Shown in pieces: positions 1-9,326 of a stretch of 64,000 bases of DNA. The notes below the pieces were generated by a model, which did no database searches, was not told the origin of the DNA, and saw only the letters and a list, made by a program, of their open reading frames with translations. Each line of letters begins with the position of its first letter. The stretch's first letter is position 1. Source of the stretch: CAVZOY01 sp963777095 (GTDB lineage: Bacteria; Actinomycetota; Actinomycetes; Mycobacteriales; Geodermatophilaceae). The DNA lies in assembly GCA_963777095.1 (NCBI GenBank), contig CAVZOY010000002.1, forward strand, positions 496,001 to 560,000. Direction: 5' to 3'. The translations under genes were made by a program, and so were the position numbers.

Positions 1-100
1 GCGGGAACGCGTGCGCATGCACGGCGGGCAGCTGGACGTCGGGCCGACCCCCGACGGCTACGCCGTCCGGGCGCGGCTGCCCCTGCCGGCAGCGCCGTGA
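1..100 (+). CDS. Sensor histidine kinase, C-terminal end (partial)
   Basis: Only the last 32 codons are in the window, ending at TGA 98-100. The visible protein (RERVRMHGGQLDVGPTPDG then YAVRARLPLP) has the form of the end of the ATPase domain of NarL-partner kinases, where a GMRERV motif is followed by a short strand pair. The stop overlaps the GTG of the response regulator (GTGA), so the two are co-translated and form a two-component pair. The signal sensed cannot be judged from this fragment. Confidence 0.75.
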   Translation, partial: RERVRMHGGQLDVGPTPDGYAVRARLPLPAAP

Positions 101-756
101 CCAGCGTCGTACTCGTCGACGACCAGACGCTGGTGCGCGACGGCCTCCGGTTGATCCTCGAGCTCGGGGGCATCGAGGTCGTCGGCGAGGCCGGTGATGG
201 CGCGGAGGGAGCGGCGATCGTCGTCGACCGGGCGCCCGACGTGGTGCTGATGGACCTGCGCATGCCCGGTACGGACGGCATCGAGGCGACCCGCCGGATC
301 GTCGCCTCCGGGTCGCCGACGCGCGTCGTCGTCCTGACGACCTTCCACGAGGACGAACTCACCCACGCCGCACTGGCGGCGGGGGCCTCGGGATACCTGC
401 TCAAGGACGCCGGGGGTGAGCGGATCGTGAACGCCGTCCGTGCGGCCGCGGCCGGCGAGCTGCCCCTGGCGCCGTCGGTCGCGGCCCGCCTCGTCGATGC
501 CTACGTGCGCCACCGACCGGTGCCACCGCCGGGTGAGCTGCTGGGCCCGCTGAGCGAGCGCGAACGGGAGGTGCTCGCCCTCGTCGGCGCCGGCCGGTCG
601 AACGCCGAGATCGCCCGCGAGCTCTACATCTCCCTGGCGACCGTGAAGAGCCACGTGCGGCACATCCTCGCCAAGCTGGACCTGCGCGACCGCGCGCACG
701 CCATCGTGCTCGCCCACCGGAGCGGCCTGGTCGCGGATCCCGCCGCCCCGCACTGA
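97..756 (+). CDS. NarL/FixJ-family response regulator
   Basis: DNA-binding response regulator of 219 residues. The receiver domain (about 1-120) keeps all phosphotransfer residues: the D9/D10 acidic pair, phospho-acceptor D53 in VVLMDLRMPG, T81 and K103 in SGYLLKD. A LuxR-type helix-turn-helix follows (about 150-213, starting LSEREREVLALV). The GTG start overlaps the kinase stop by 4 bp. It should be phosphorylated by the upstream kinase and bind promoters as a dimer; its targets are unknown. Confidence 0.9.
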   Translation: MTSVVLVDDQTLVRDGLRLILELGGIEVVGEAGDGAEGAAIVVDRAPDVVLMDLRMPGTDGIEATRRIVASGSPTRVVVLTTFHEDELTHAALAAGASGYLLKDAGGERIVNAVRAAAAGELPLAPSVAARLVDAYVRHRPVPPPGELLGPLSEREREVLALVGAGRSNAEIARELYISLATVKSHVRHILAKLDLRDRAHAIVLAHRSGLVADPAAPH

Positions 757-770
757 CGGCGCGCGGCGGA

Positions 771-791
771 CGCCAGGCCTCTAACCTGGCG
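771..791 (+). other. Inverted repeat just before the ppk2 start
   Basis: CGCCAGG (771-777) and CCTGGCG (785-791) are perfect complements separated by 7 nt. The right arm ends two bases before the ATG at 794, so the hairpin would cover the ribosome-binding position, and no clear Shine-Dalgarno lies elsewhere. It could dampen translation of the polyphosphate kinase. This is inference from position only, and a 7-bp repeat may arise by chance. Confidence 0.35.
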
Positions 792-793
792 GG

Positions 794-1564
794 ATGAGCC
801 GCCTGGCGAAGGTCGACCTCGGCACGAAGCTGAAGAAGTCCGAGGCCAAGGAGCAGCTGGCGCAGGCGCAGGAGCGGCTGGTGCACCTGCGGCTGCTGCT
901 CGGCGGCCAGATCGGTCCGCGCGAGATCGGCCCGCCGCTGCTCGTGTTGTTCGAGGGCTGGGACGCCTCCGGCAAGGGCGGCGCCATCAAGCGGCTCGTC
1001 GAGAAGCTCGACCCCCGGCACGCCCGGGTCGCCCAGTTCGCCGCGCCGACCTACGACGAGAAGCGGCACCACTTCCTCTGGCGGTTCTGGCCGGTGCTGC
1101 CGGGCTGGGGCGGCATGGCCGTGCTCGACCGCACCTGGTACGGCCGCGTGCTGGTCGAGCGGGTGGAGGGCTTCGCCCCGGAGGAGGCGTGGCGGCGGGC
1201 GTACGGCGAGATCGTCGACCTGGAGACGTCGCTGGCCGCCGAGGGCACGATCCTGGTCAAGTTCTGGATGCACGTCTCCCCCGAGGAGCAACTGCGCCGC
1301 TTCGAGTCGCGACAGACCGACCCCTACCGGTCGTGGAAGCTCACCGACGAGGACTGGCGCAACCGCGACAAGCGTCCCGCCTACGAGGAGGCGGTCGAGG
1401 AGATGCTCGAGCGCACCGACACCGCCGTCGCCCCGTGGACGGTGGTCGCCGCCGAGGACAAGCGGACGGCGCGGGTCACGGTGGTCCAGACCGTCTGCAC
1501 CGCGATCGAGAGGGCCCTGGAGGCGCGCGGGATCGACCCGGACCCGAAGCTCACCGCGGACTGA
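794..1564 (+). CDS. ppk2: Polyphosphate kinase 2 family protein
   Basis: PPK2 enzymes move phosphate between polyphosphate and nucleotides in the cytoplasm. The 256-residue protein has the PPK2 Walker A motif GWDASGKGG (about 55-63), the Walker B segment MAVLDRTWYGR (about 108-118) and a lid region around ESRQTDPYRSWKLTDEDW. Length is that of a single-domain PPK2. Whether it prefers ADP, GDP or AMP cannot be told by eye. It follows the two-component pair by 37 bp but may be transcribed alone. A ppk1 gene lies at the far end of the window. Confidence 0.9.
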   Translation: MSRLAKVDLGTKLKKSEAKEQLAQAQERLVHLRLLLGGQIGPREIGPPLLVLFEGWDASGKGGAIKRLVEKLDPRHARVAQFAAPTYDEKRHHFLWRFWPVLPGWGGMAVLDRTWYGRVLVERVEGFAPEEAWRRAYGEIVDLETSLAAEGTILVKFWMHVSPEEQLRRFESRQTDPYRSWKLTDEDWRNRDKRPAYEEAVEEMLERTDTAVAPWTVVAAEDKRTARVTVVQTVCTAIERALEARGIDPDPKLTAD

Positions 1565-1571
1565 CGCGCGC

Positions 1572-2555
1572 TCAGCCGGCCAGCCAGTCGATCCGGCCGC
1601 CGTGCGGGGCGGTGTGCGCGAGCGGCCGCCCGTCGAGGGAGAGCACGAAGTACGGCCCCCAGCCGCCCGGGTACTGCTCGCCCGTCCCGGGCAGCATGCC
1701 GGCGCCCTCCTGCGCCACCCAGCGGCAGGGCAGGCCGCGCACCCGCTCGACGAACTCGGCCCGGCGGTCGGCTCCGACGTAGGGCAGCAGGGCCGTGTGC
1801 ATCACGACGGGTGTGGCGCCGTCCGGCACCAGGGCGAGCGCGTCGGGCAGCCGCTCGACCAGGTCGCCGTCGAGGAGCGTCGGCGGTTCCTGTCCGGCGA
1901 CCGCCGCCGCCGCGTCGAGCCGCTGCAGGCGCTCGGCCTCGCGCGGACCGGGCCAGACCAGCGCGCGCAACCACGCGCGGTCGTCGGCGTCGGTGACGTC
2001 GAGGGGATTCAGATCGACGCCGATGCGGGCGACGACCTGCGGCAGTTCCGGCGGAACGGGCACGGGGCCGCTGGTGGTGCAGCGCAGGTGCACCTCATGT
2101 CCCGCATCCGCACTGCGCGTTCCGACCGGCCGGCCGTCGTACTCGTAGCTGTACCGATCGGGGTAGAGGCACAGCCCCGCGGACGTGCCGACCTCGACGA
2201 GCGCCAGCGGGCCGCCGATCATGGCGAGCGCCGGCAGCAGGGCGGTGCAGCGGGCGGGCTCGTTGGTCTGCGTCGAGCGGGCCAGCACGGTCGCGCGAAC
2301 CCGATCGCCCTCGTCGGTCACCCGGCGGTGCAGGTCGGCGCCGTCCTCCGGGACGCCGCCCAGGAAACGGAGCGTGGCGAAGAACAGCGGCGGGTGCCGC
2401 TTGTCGGGTGGCAGCCCGGCGAGGAGGCGGAGCACCTCGCCGTCCTCGGCCACCGAGGCGGACAGCGCCGAGTAGTGCGGCGACTCCTCGGCGGCGTCGC
2501 AGGTGAAGGCCCGGAAGCCCTCCGCGATCCGCTCGAGCTCGGCGTCGTCGGTCAT
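1572..2555 (-). CDS. DUF2332 domain protein
   Basis: A 327-residue soluble protein that fits the DUF2332 family of actinobacteria across its whole length. The VEVGTSAGLCLYPDRY segment near residue 120 looks like the glycine-rich loop of a methyltransferase-like fold, and the C-terminus has PYFVLSLDGRPLA, typical of the family. No reaction is established for it. It is convergent with the upstream ppk2 gene and divergent from the DUF952-GNAT gene, with only 40 bp between the two divergent starts. Confidence 0.75.
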   Translation of the reverse strand: MTDDAELERIAEGFRAFTCDAAEESPHYSALSASVAEDGEVLRLLAGLPPDKRHPPLFFATLRFLGGVPEDGADLHRRVTDEGDRVRATVLARSTQTNEPARCTALLPALAMIGGPLALVEVGTSAGLCLYPDRYSYEYDGRPVGTRSADAGHEVHLRCTTSGPVPVPPELPQVVARIGVDLNPLDVTDADDRAWLRALVWPGPREAERLQRLDAAAAVAGQEPPTLLDGDLVERLPDALALVPDGATPVVMHTALLPYVGADRRAEFVERVRGLPCRWVAQEGAGMLPGTGEQYPGGWGPYFVLSLDGRPLAHTAPHGGRIDWLAG

Positions 2556-2595
2556 GCCGTCATCCTGCCCCGGCCCGTACAGCAGGATCGTCTGC

Positions 2596-3697
2596 GTGGC
2601 CGAGGACGTGTTGCTGCACCTGATCGAGCCCGCGCGCTGGCGTGCGGCCCTCCGCCTCGGCGCTCTGCTGCCGGGCCCCGAGGGCTTCGTGCACCTCGCG
2701 AGGCCGGACCAGGTGCACCTGCCGGCGGCGCGGCTGGGCCTGCACCGGCCGGTGCTGCTCGTCGTCGACCCCGCACGGCTGGCGGCCCCCCTGCGGGCCG
2801 AGCCCGGTGTGCCCGACGATCCCGAGGGGATGCTCTTCCCGCACCTGTTCGGGCCGCTGCCGACATCGGCCGTCGTGGCCGTCGTGCCGTACCGCCCGCC
2901 CGCTCCCCGGGCGCTCCCCGCCCCGGACGACGAGCTCGGCCGCGCCCTCGCCCTGTACCTGTCCGTGCCGGTGCGCCGCGCGACCGAGGTGCGCGACGTC
3001 CCGGGCGGCGTGGCCGTCGTGGACCCGGACTACCGCTGGTCCCGCGACGACAACCGGCTGCTGCTCTCCGAGCCGCTGACCGCGGACGAGGTCGCGGCGG
3101 CGGCGACGGCCGTGGCGATCGATGCCGACTGGCCGCACCGGGCCGCGTCGCTGCGCTGGCCCGGGGCGGGCGCGGTCGCCGCGGAGCTGGGCCGGCGGCG
3201 GTGGCAGGTGGAGGAGCTGCTGCTCATGGCGCGACCGGCCGGTGCCCTGCCCGGCGGCGACCGCGCCGAGGTGGTCGGCCAGGCCGAGGTGCACGACCTC
3301 TGGGACCGCTCGTGGCGGGCCGGCGGCGTCGCCCCGCAGGATCGGCTCGACGAGGTGGTCGGGCAGCTGGTCGGCCGCGAGCACCGCAACGACCTGGTGG
3401 TGGCCGTGACCGACGTCGTCGTGAAGGACTCCGGTCGTGTGGTGGCCGCCGCCCAGCTGCGGGTGGACGGCGCGACGGCCGCGGTGGAGTCGGTGCTGAC
3501 CGACGGCGCCGCCCGCGGCCGTGGGTACGCCGACGCGCTGCTGGCGAAGGTCCTCACCCTCGCTGACGAGGCCGGCTGCGACCTCGTCGTCCTCGAGGCG
3601 GACGCCGACGACTGGCCGCGGAACTGGTACGCCCGCCGCGGCTTCCGGATCGTCGGGATCGGTGTGGGACGTGTCCCGGCTGGGCGCGTCCGACTGA
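2596..3697 (+). CDS. DUF952-GNAT fusion protein (apparent frameshift)
   Basis: Starts at GTG 2596. Residues 1 to about 110 are a DUF952 domain (LLHLIEPARWRAAL, GFVHLARPDQV), and the rest is a GNAT acetyltransferase ending in the usual WYARRGF segment. As written the frame runs on past 4200, through the sigma factor gene. Removing one A at 3658 gives GSVWDVSRLGASD and a stop at 3695-3697, a typical GNAT ending, so I place the end there (about 366 residues). Substrate unknown. The one-base excess is probably a sequence error; a real frameshift would only alter the tail. Confidence 0.7.
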
Positions 3698-3746
3698 GAT
3701 CGCGCGCCGACGAAAGAATTGCGTCCGAGCCGGACAGACTGCGCAC

Positions 3747-4280
3747 GTGGAGTCCCCTCCGGACGTGGCGCCACGGCGCTTCGAACAGCTGGTGTCGCAG
3801 GTCTACGAGCCGCTGCAGCGGTTCCTGCTGCGGCGCACCGACCCGGCCACCGCCGACGACGTCCTCGGCGACGTCCTGCTGGTGCTCTGGCGCCGGCTGG
3901 ACGACGTCCCCGCCGATCGGCCGCTGCCCTGGGCCTACGGCGTCGCCCGCAAGTGCCTGGCCAACAGCCGGCGTGCCGCCGTCCGCCAGGAGCAGCTCGT
4001 CCGCCGCGTCGCCGCCGAGCGCCCGGTCGAGCAGGCCGACGACGACCGGCTCGCCGAGGCGCTGCCGCTGTTGCCGGACGACGACCGGGAGCTGCTGCGG
4101 CTCTGGGCGTGGGAGCAGCTGCCGCCACGGGAGATCGCGACGGTGCTCGGGGTCAGCGCCAACGCCGCCGCGATCCGGCTGCACAGGGCCAAGAAGCGGC
4201 TGAGAAGGCTGCTGACCGACGGAAAGGAAACCCGCTCCGCCGGACACGAAGGGCTGCGAGAGGGAGGTCGGACGCGATGA
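3747..4280 (+). CDS. ECF-family RNA polymerase sigma factor
   Basis: Alternative sigma factor of 177 residues with region 2 (about 10-75, containing DVLGDVLLVLWRR and PWAYGVARKCLAN) and region 4 (about 105-160, containing LPPREIATVLGVSANAAAI). There is no region 3, as expected for ECF sigmas. Start is GTG 3747. The stop overlaps the ATG of the next gene (ATGA), a membrane protein that is the likely partner or anti-sigma factor. The regulon is unknown. Confidence 0.88.
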   Translation: MESPPDVAPRRFEQLVSQVYEPLQRFLLRRTDPATADDVLGDVLLVLWRRLDDVPADRPLPWAYGVARKCLANSRRAAVRQEQLVRRVAAERPVEQADDDRLAEALPLLPDDDRELLRLWAWEQLPPREIATVLGVSANAAAIRLHRAKKRLRRLLTDGKETRSAGHEGLREGGRTR

Positions 4281-4903
4281 GGCAGCACCTGCCCGACGAC
4301 GAGCTGCGCGCGCGCCTGGCCCGACTCGACCCGGCCGGCGCCCTGCCGGTCGAGCCCGCCACCGGCGCCCGTGCCGGCCAGCAGATGGAGCGCGCGATGC
4401 AGACCCTGGACACTCCCTCGACGACCGGACCCCGCCGTTCGCGGCGCCGACTGGCCGTCGCCGGCGGGGCGGCCCTCGCCGCTGCCGCCGCCGTCACCGC
4501 CGGGGTGCTGCTGTGGGGCGGCGACGGCCCCGCTGCGGAGGCGCCGACCACGCTCGACCTCGCCCTGTCGGACCAGGCGGCGACCGCCTCGTGCATCCAG
4601 TTCTCCGAGGACGTGCTCGCCGACATGCCGGTGGCGTTCGCCGGCACGGTCAGCGCCGTGGCGGAGGACGAGGTCGTTCTCGACGTCGACCGGTGGTTCA
4701 CCGGGAGCGACGCCGAACGGGTCCGCCTCGATGTTCCCGGCGGCATCAGCCCCGAGGCCGCGGCGCTCTGGTACGGCGTCGACTTCCGCGAGGGCGAGCG
4801 CTACCTGGTGACGGCGACCGACGGCAACGTGAACAGCTGCGGCTACACGGCAGCGGCGACGCCGGAGATGGAAGCGGCGTTCGAGCGGGCGTTCGCCGGC
4901 TGA
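4277..4903 (+). CDS. Single-pass membrane protein, possible anti-sigma factor
   Basis: A 208-residue protein with a cytoplasmic N-terminal part, a basic stretch (RRSRRR) followed by one alanine-rich membrane helix (about 59-80), and an extracellular domain of about 125 residues holding two cysteines that could form a disulfide. Translational coupling to the ECF sigma gene suggests it controls that factor. The zinc-binding HxxxCxxC motif of ZAS anti-sigmas is absent, so the anti-sigma role is inferred from position only. It converges on cdsA with 9 bp between the stops. Confidence 0.7.
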   Translation: MRQHLPDDELRARLARLDPAGALPVEPATGARAGQQMERAMQTLDTPSTTGPRRSRRRLAVAGGAALAAAAAVTAGVLLWGGDGPAAEAPTTLDLALSDQAATASCIQFSEDVLADMPVAFAGTVSAVAEDEVVLDVDRWFTGSDAERVRLDVPGGISPEAAALWYGVDFREGERYLVTATDGNVNSCGYTAAATPEMEAAFERAFAG

Positions 4904-4912
4904 CCGCCGCCT

Positions 4913-5921
4913 TCAGACGGGGGCGAGGACCGACAGCAGCAGGTAGCTGACGGCCGCGGCGGGCAGCAGGGAGTCCAGCCGGTCCATGATCCCGCCGTGG
5001 CCGGGCAGCAGGTGCCCCATGTCCTTGATGCCGAGGTCGCGCTTGATCAGCGACTCCCCCAGGTCGCCGACGGTGGCGGTGACGGCGATGGCGGCGCCGA
5101 ACACGAGCCCGCCCCACCAGGGGGCGTCCAGGCCGGGCACCAGGATCGCGGTGGCCACGATCATGCAGGCCGCCACGGAGCCGCCCATGCCCTCCCAGGA
5201 CTTCTTCGGGCTGATCGACGGCGCCATCGGATGCTTGCCGACCATGACGCCCACGGCGTAGCCGCCGACGTCGCTGGCCACCACCGTCGCGATGAAGGCC
5301 AGCACCCGGGTCGCGCCGTCGTCCGGCACCAGGAGCAGAACGGCGAAGCCGGCGAGGAACGGCACGTAGAGGGCGACGAGGACGCCGGATGCGGCGTCCG
5401 GGAAGTAGTTGTCCGGGCCGTCGGCCAGCCGCCAGAGCAGGACGGCGAGCACCGTGACCAGGAAGGCGATGACCAGGCCGGTGGGGCCGCGGGTCCAGGC
5501 CAGCCCCAGCATCGCCACGGCGCCCAGCAGCACCGGGACCAGCGGCGGCCGGAAGCCGCCGGCGTGCAGAGCCCGCGACAGCTCGACCACCGCGATCAGG
5601 ATCGCGACGGTGACGACGCCGAGGAAGGCCGGGCGCCACACCACGAGCGAGGCGACGATCACCGCGACCAGTCCCACGCCGACGGCGATGGCGGCGGCGA
5701 GGTTGCGCCCGGCCCGTCCCGGCGCGGGCGGAGCACCCAGCGGCGTCACCGGCCGCTCGGTGGTGGGCAGTGGGCTGGGGTCGTCGTCGTCCAGCGGCTC
5801 GCGGCGGGAGGCCGGTGGCACGGGGACGCGATCCGACGAGCGGAATGGGCCCGGTGTCGTCGGGCTCGGCGTCGTACCGGTCGCGGGGCACGTCCGGCGT
5901 CCTGGAGGAGGAAGAGCTCAT
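4913..5921 (-). CDS. cdsA: Phosphatidate cytidylyltransferase
   Basis: Makes CDP-diacylglycerol from phosphatidic acid and CTP in the membrane. Eight or so membrane segments end in the CdsA signature, with SLIKRDLGIKDMGHLLPGHG and then GIMDRLDS. An acidic, proline-rich N-terminal tail precedes the membrane part. The frame containing the membrane domain opens only at GTG 5821, but the adjacent frame gives a good N-terminus (MSSSSSRTPDVPRDRYD) from ATG 5921; dropping one G of the GGGG at 5822-5825 joins them (335 residues). The gene begins 20 bp after frr, in the pyrH-frr-cdsA order usual for actinobacteria. Confidence 0.88.
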
Positions 5922-5941
5922 CGTCGCGGCGGCGGCGGTCG

Positions 5942-6500
5942 TCAGACCTCGAGGAGCTCGGTCTCCTTGTTCTTCACCGCTTCGTCGACGTGGTGGACGT
6001 GCTGCTCGGTGAGGTGGTCGAGCTCCTTCTCCGCGCGACGCACGTCGTCCTCGCCGGCCTCGCCGTCCTTGGCGATGCGGTCGAGCTCCTCCTTGGCCCG
6101 GCGGCGGATGTTGCGGATGGCGACCTTGGCGTCCTCGCCCTTGGCGCGGGCCATCTTGACCAGGTCGCGCCGGCGCTCCTCGGTGAGCTGCGGGAAGACG
6201 ACGCGGATGATCTGCCCGTCGTTGGTCGGGTTGACGCCGAGGTCGCTGTCGCGGATCGACTTCTCGATCGCACCGAGCTGGCTGGTGTCGTAGGGCTTGA
6301 TGACCGCCATGCGCGCCTCGGGCACGGTGATCGAGCTCATCTGCGGCACGGGGGTCGGGTGCGCCGTAGTAGTCGACGAGGATCTTGTTGAACATCGAGG
6401 GTGCGGCGCGGCCGGTGCGCACCGAACCGAGGTCCTCGCGAGCGACCGACAGGGCCTTGTCCATCCGCTCCTCGGCGTCGAGCAGGGTGTCGTCGATCAC
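5942..6500 (-). CDS. frr: Ribosome recycling factor (apparent frameshift)
   Basis: Splits terminated ribosomes together with EF-G. Start is GTG 6500 with a strong AGGAAGGA site upstream. The N-terminus (MIDDTLLDAEERMDKAL, VRTGRAAPSMF) and the C-terminal part (PQMSSITVPEARM through KNKETELLEV) are classic RRF but in two frames. Removing one C at about 6356 restores DYYGAPTPVPQMSSITV and a 185-residue protein, the exact family length. The gene is essential, so the break is almost surely an artefact. It follows pyrH by 72 bp. Confidence 0.92.
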
Positions 6501-6572
6501 GGGTTGTCCTTCCTGCGGCGGCGGCGCTCGGGGCGCACCGCCGGGGATCTCGTCGGGTCTGCTGTGGCCGGA

Positions 6573-7344
6573 TTACAGCGACTGGCTGATCAGCGTCCCG
6601 ATCTTCTCACCTGCGACGGCGCGCGCGATGTTGCCGTCGCGCAGGAGGTTGAAGACGACGATCGGCATGCGGTTGTCCATGCACAGGCTGATCGCGGTGG
6701 CGTCGGCGACCTTCAGCTGCTTGGCCAGCACGGTGGCGTAGCTGAGGTCGTCGTACATGGTGGCCGCCGGGTTGGTGCGCGGGTCGTCGTCGTAGACGCC
6801 GTCCACGCCGTTCTTGCCCATGAGCAGCACCTGGCACTCGATCTCGAGGGCGCGCTGGGCGGCCACCGTGTCGGTCGAGAAGTACGGCATGCCGGCGCCG
6901 GCGCCGAAGATCACCAGCCGGCCCTTCTCGAGGTGCCGGATCGCCTTGCGGGGGATGTAGGGCTCGGCGACCTGGCCCATGGCGATCGCCGTCTGCACCC
7001 GGGTCTGCAGCCCTGCCTTCTCGCAGAAGTCCTGCAGGGCCAGGCAGTTCATGACCGTGCCGAGCATGCCCATGTAGTCGGCCTTGGTGCGGTCCATGCC
7101 GTGCTGGGAGAGTTCGGCGCCGCGGAAGAAGTTGCCGCCGCCCATGACCACGGCGACCTGCGTGCCCTTCGCCACGACCTCGGCGAGCTGCTCCGCGATG
7201 CTCGCAGATGATGACGGGGTCGACGCCGACCTTGCCGCCGCCGAACGTCTCGCCGGAGAGCTTGAGCAGCACCCGCTTGTAGCCGCTGCCGTCGGCGGGC
7301 TCGAACGCGGTGGGGGCGGACAACGGTGGGGTGGTGTCGGTCAA
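6573..7344 (-). CDS. pyrH: UMP kinase (apparent frameshift)
   Basis: Phosphorylates UMP to UDP in pyrimidine synthesis. The N-terminal part YKRVLLKLSGETFGGG and the larger rest (QVAVVMGGGNFFRGAEL, DRTKADYMGMLGTVMN) are the amino-acid-kinase fold of bacterial UMPK. They lie in two frames joined by removing one base at about 7200, giving 256 residues. I use TTG 7344 as the start (LTDTTPPLSAP after GAGG); upstream in-frame starts up to 7395 would cross the tsf terminator side. First gene of pyrH-frr-cdsA. Confidence 0.9.
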
Positions 7345-7395
7345 CGCCTCATCCCTCGCTGGGTTGTCGATGCGGACTGATCCTGCCGCATGCAC

Positions 7396-7433
7396 GAGCG
7401 GCCCCGCTCCCGGTGACGGGAGCGGGGCCGCTC
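7396..7433 (-). terminator. Terminator hairpin after tsf
   Basis: A perfect 16-bp inverted repeat (7396-7411 and 7418-7433) with a 6-nt loop, GC-rich, lying 20 bp after the tsf stop and before the pyrH start. No U-run follows, which is usual for actinobacterial hairpin terminators. It separates the rpsB-tsf unit from pyrH-frr-cdsA. Confidence 0.8.
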
Positions 7434-7453
7434 ATGAACTGATCGAGCCGTGT

Positions 7454-8269
7454 TCAGGCCTGGCCGACCTCGAAGCGGGCGAACCGCTCCACGGTCAGGC
7501 CGGCCTCGTCGACGATCTGCTTCACCGTGCGCTTGGGCTCGGTGATGGACGGCTGCTCGAGCAGGACGAAGTCCTTGTAGTAGGCGTTGACCCGACCCTC
7601 GACGATCTTGGTGATCGCCTGCTCGGGCTTGCCCTCCTCCTTGGCCGTCTGCTCGGCGACCCGGCGCTCGGTCTCGACCGCCTCGGCCGGGACCTCCTCG
7701 CGGGCGAGGTAGCGCGGGCGGGCCGCGGCGATGTGCATCGCCAGGCTGCGCGCCGCGTCCTCGCTACCGCCGCTGTACTGCACGGCGACACCGATCGCCG
7801 GGGGCAGGTCGGTGGCCCGCTTGTGCAGGTAGGTCGCGGTCTGGCCCTCGAAGGCGACGAACTTGCTCAGCACGAGCTTCTCGCCGATGCGGGCCGACTC
7901 GGCCTCCACCAGCGCGGCGACCGTCTGGCCGTCGACGTCGGCGGCGAGCAGCGCCTCGGCGTCGGCAGACTTGTTGTCCAGACCGAGCTGGAGCAGCCGG
8001 TCGGCCAGCGCGACGAAGTCGGCGTTCTTGGCGACGAAGTCGGTCTCGCAGTCGAGCTCGAGCAGCGCGCCGTCCTTGCTGACGACGATGCCGTTGGTCG
8101 TCGAGCGCTCGAGGCGCTTGCCGACGTCCTTGGCGCCCTTGATGCGCAGCAGCTCGACGGCCTTGTCGAAGTCGCCGTCGGCCTCGGTGAGCGCCTTCTT
8201 GCAGTCCATCATGCCGGCGCCGGTGGCGTCGCGGAGACGCTTGACGTCGGCCGCGGTGAAGTCAGCCAT
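7454..8269 (-). CDS. tsf: Elongation factor Ts
   Basis: Nucleotide-exchange factor for EF-Tu, 271 residues. The N-terminal UBA-like segment (MADFTAADVKRLRDATGAGM, then MDCKKAL) and the EF-Tu contact motif CETDFVAKN are intact, and the C-terminal dimerization part is full length. It lies 76 bp after rpsB in the universal rpsB-tsf order, with a hairpin in the gap and a strong terminator behind it. Confidence 0.97.
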   Translation of the reverse strand: MADFTAADVKRLRDATGAGMMDCKKALTEADGDFDKAVELLRIKGAKDVGKRLERSTTNGIVVSKDGALLELDCETDFVAKNADFVALADRLLQLGLDNKSADAEALLAADVDGQTVAALVEAESARIGEKLVLSKFVAFEGQTATYLHKRATDLPPAIGVAVQYSGGSEDAARSLAMHIAAARPRYLAREEVPAEAVETERRVAEQTAKEEGKPEQAITKIVEGRVNAYYKDFVLLEQPSITEPKRTVKQIVDEAGLTVERFARFEVGQA

Positions 8270-8310
8270 GTCTCTTCCTCTTCGGTCTTGATGGTTCGGG
8301 CGTGCCGGGG

Positions 8311-8338
8311 CCGCCGCCCCGCTGGAGCGGGGCGGCGG
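8311..8338 (-). terminator. Hairpin in the rpsB-tsf gap (possible attenuator)
   Basis: A perfect 12-bp stem (CCGCCGCCCCGC with its complement) and a 4-nt loop lies between the rpsB stop and the tsf start. A partial terminator at this point would let S2 and EF-Ts be made in different amounts; attenuation here is known in other bacteria. Function in this organism is inferred. Confidence 0.6.
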
Positions 8339-8345
8339 TCACCGG

Positions 8346-9326
8346 TCAGCCGTTCTGGGCGCCCTGCGTGCCGGTGGAGGCGTCGCCGGTGGCCGGGGCG
8401 CCCTCGACGGGGGCGACCTCGTCGGCGGTGACGTTCGGCGCCTCGGCCGGCGCCTCGGCCGGGGCGGCGGTCTCGGCCGGAGCAGCCTCGGCCGGCGTCT
8501 CCGGCGGGGCGGCGGCGGTCTCGGCCGCAGCGGCCTCGGCGGTGCCGCCGGTGAGCAGCTCGCGCTCCCAGTCGGCCAGCGGCTCGTCGCCGCCGATGGC
8601 CGGGGCGCCGTCCTCACGGCCGGCGTTGGCCTGCGCGGCCGAGCGGGCCATGAGGCCGTCGGCGACGGCGTCGGCGATCACGCGGGTCAGCAGGGCGGCG
8701 CTGCGGATGGCGTCGTCGTTGCCCGGGATCTTGTAGTCGACCTCGTCGGGGTCGCAGTTGGTGTCGAGGATCGCGACGACCGGGATGCCCAGCTTGCGGG
8801 CCTCGCCGACGGCGATGTGCTCCTTCTTGGTGTCCACGATCCAGACGGCGCTGGGCACCTTCTGCATGTCGCGGATACCGCCGAGGCTGCGCTCGAGCTT
8901 GGCCTTCTCGCGGCTGAGGACCAGCTGCTCCTTCTTGGACAGGCTGACCAGCACGCCGGTCTGCTCCATGTCCTCGAGCTCCTTGAGGCGCTGGAGCCGC
9001 TTGTGCACGGTCTGGAAGTTGGTGAGCATGCCGCCCAGCCAGCGCTGGTTGACGAAGGGCATGCCGACCCGCTGGGCCTGCTCGGCGATGACCTCCTGGG
9101 CCTGCCGCTTGGTGCCGACGAACATGATCGACCCGCCGTGGGCGACGGTCTGCTTGACGAACTCGTAGGCCGAGTCGATGTACCCCAGCGTCTGCTGCAG
9201 GTCGATGATGTAGATGCCGTTGCGCTCGGTGAAGATGAAGCGCTTCATCTTCGGGTTCCAACGCCGGGTCTGGTGCCCGAAGTGGACGCCGCTGTCGAGC
9301 AGCTGCTTCATGCTGACGACTGCCAT
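8346..9326 (-). CDS. rpsB: 30S ribosomal protein S2 with C-terminal extension
   Basis: Structural protein of the small ribosomal subunit, 326 residues. The S2 core (MAVVSMKQLLDSGVHFGHQT, GTKRQAQEVI, NQRWLGGMLTN, GIPVVAILDTNCDPD) ends near residue 235. It is followed by an acidic, Ala/Pro/Glu-rich low-complexity tail of about 70 residues, common in actinobacterial S2. Start is ATG 9326, after GAGAGG. An upstream leader contains a hairpin. Confidence 0.96.
   Translation of the reverse strand: MAVVSMKQLLDSGVHFGHQTRRWNPKMKRFIFTERNGIYIIDLQQTLGYIDSAYEFVKQTVAHGGSIMFVGTKRQAQEVIAEQAQRVGMPFVNQRWLGGMLTNFQTVHKRLQRLKELEDMEQTGVLVSLSKKEQLVLSREKAKLERSLGGIRDMQKVPSAVWIVDTKKEHIAVGEARKLGIPVVAILDTNCDPDEVDYKIPGNDDAIRSAALLTRVIADAVADGLMARSAAQANAGREDGAPAIGGDEPLADWERELLTGGTAEAAAAETAAAPPETPAEAAPAETAAPAEAPAEAPNVTADEVAPVEGAPATGDASTGTQGAQNG

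Noticed and set aside
3747..4203. Continuation of the DUF952-GNAT frame through the sigma factor gene
   Set aside because: The sequence in that frame is a low-complexity shadow (many Ser, Arg, Pro), while the other frame gives a clear ECF sigma factor.
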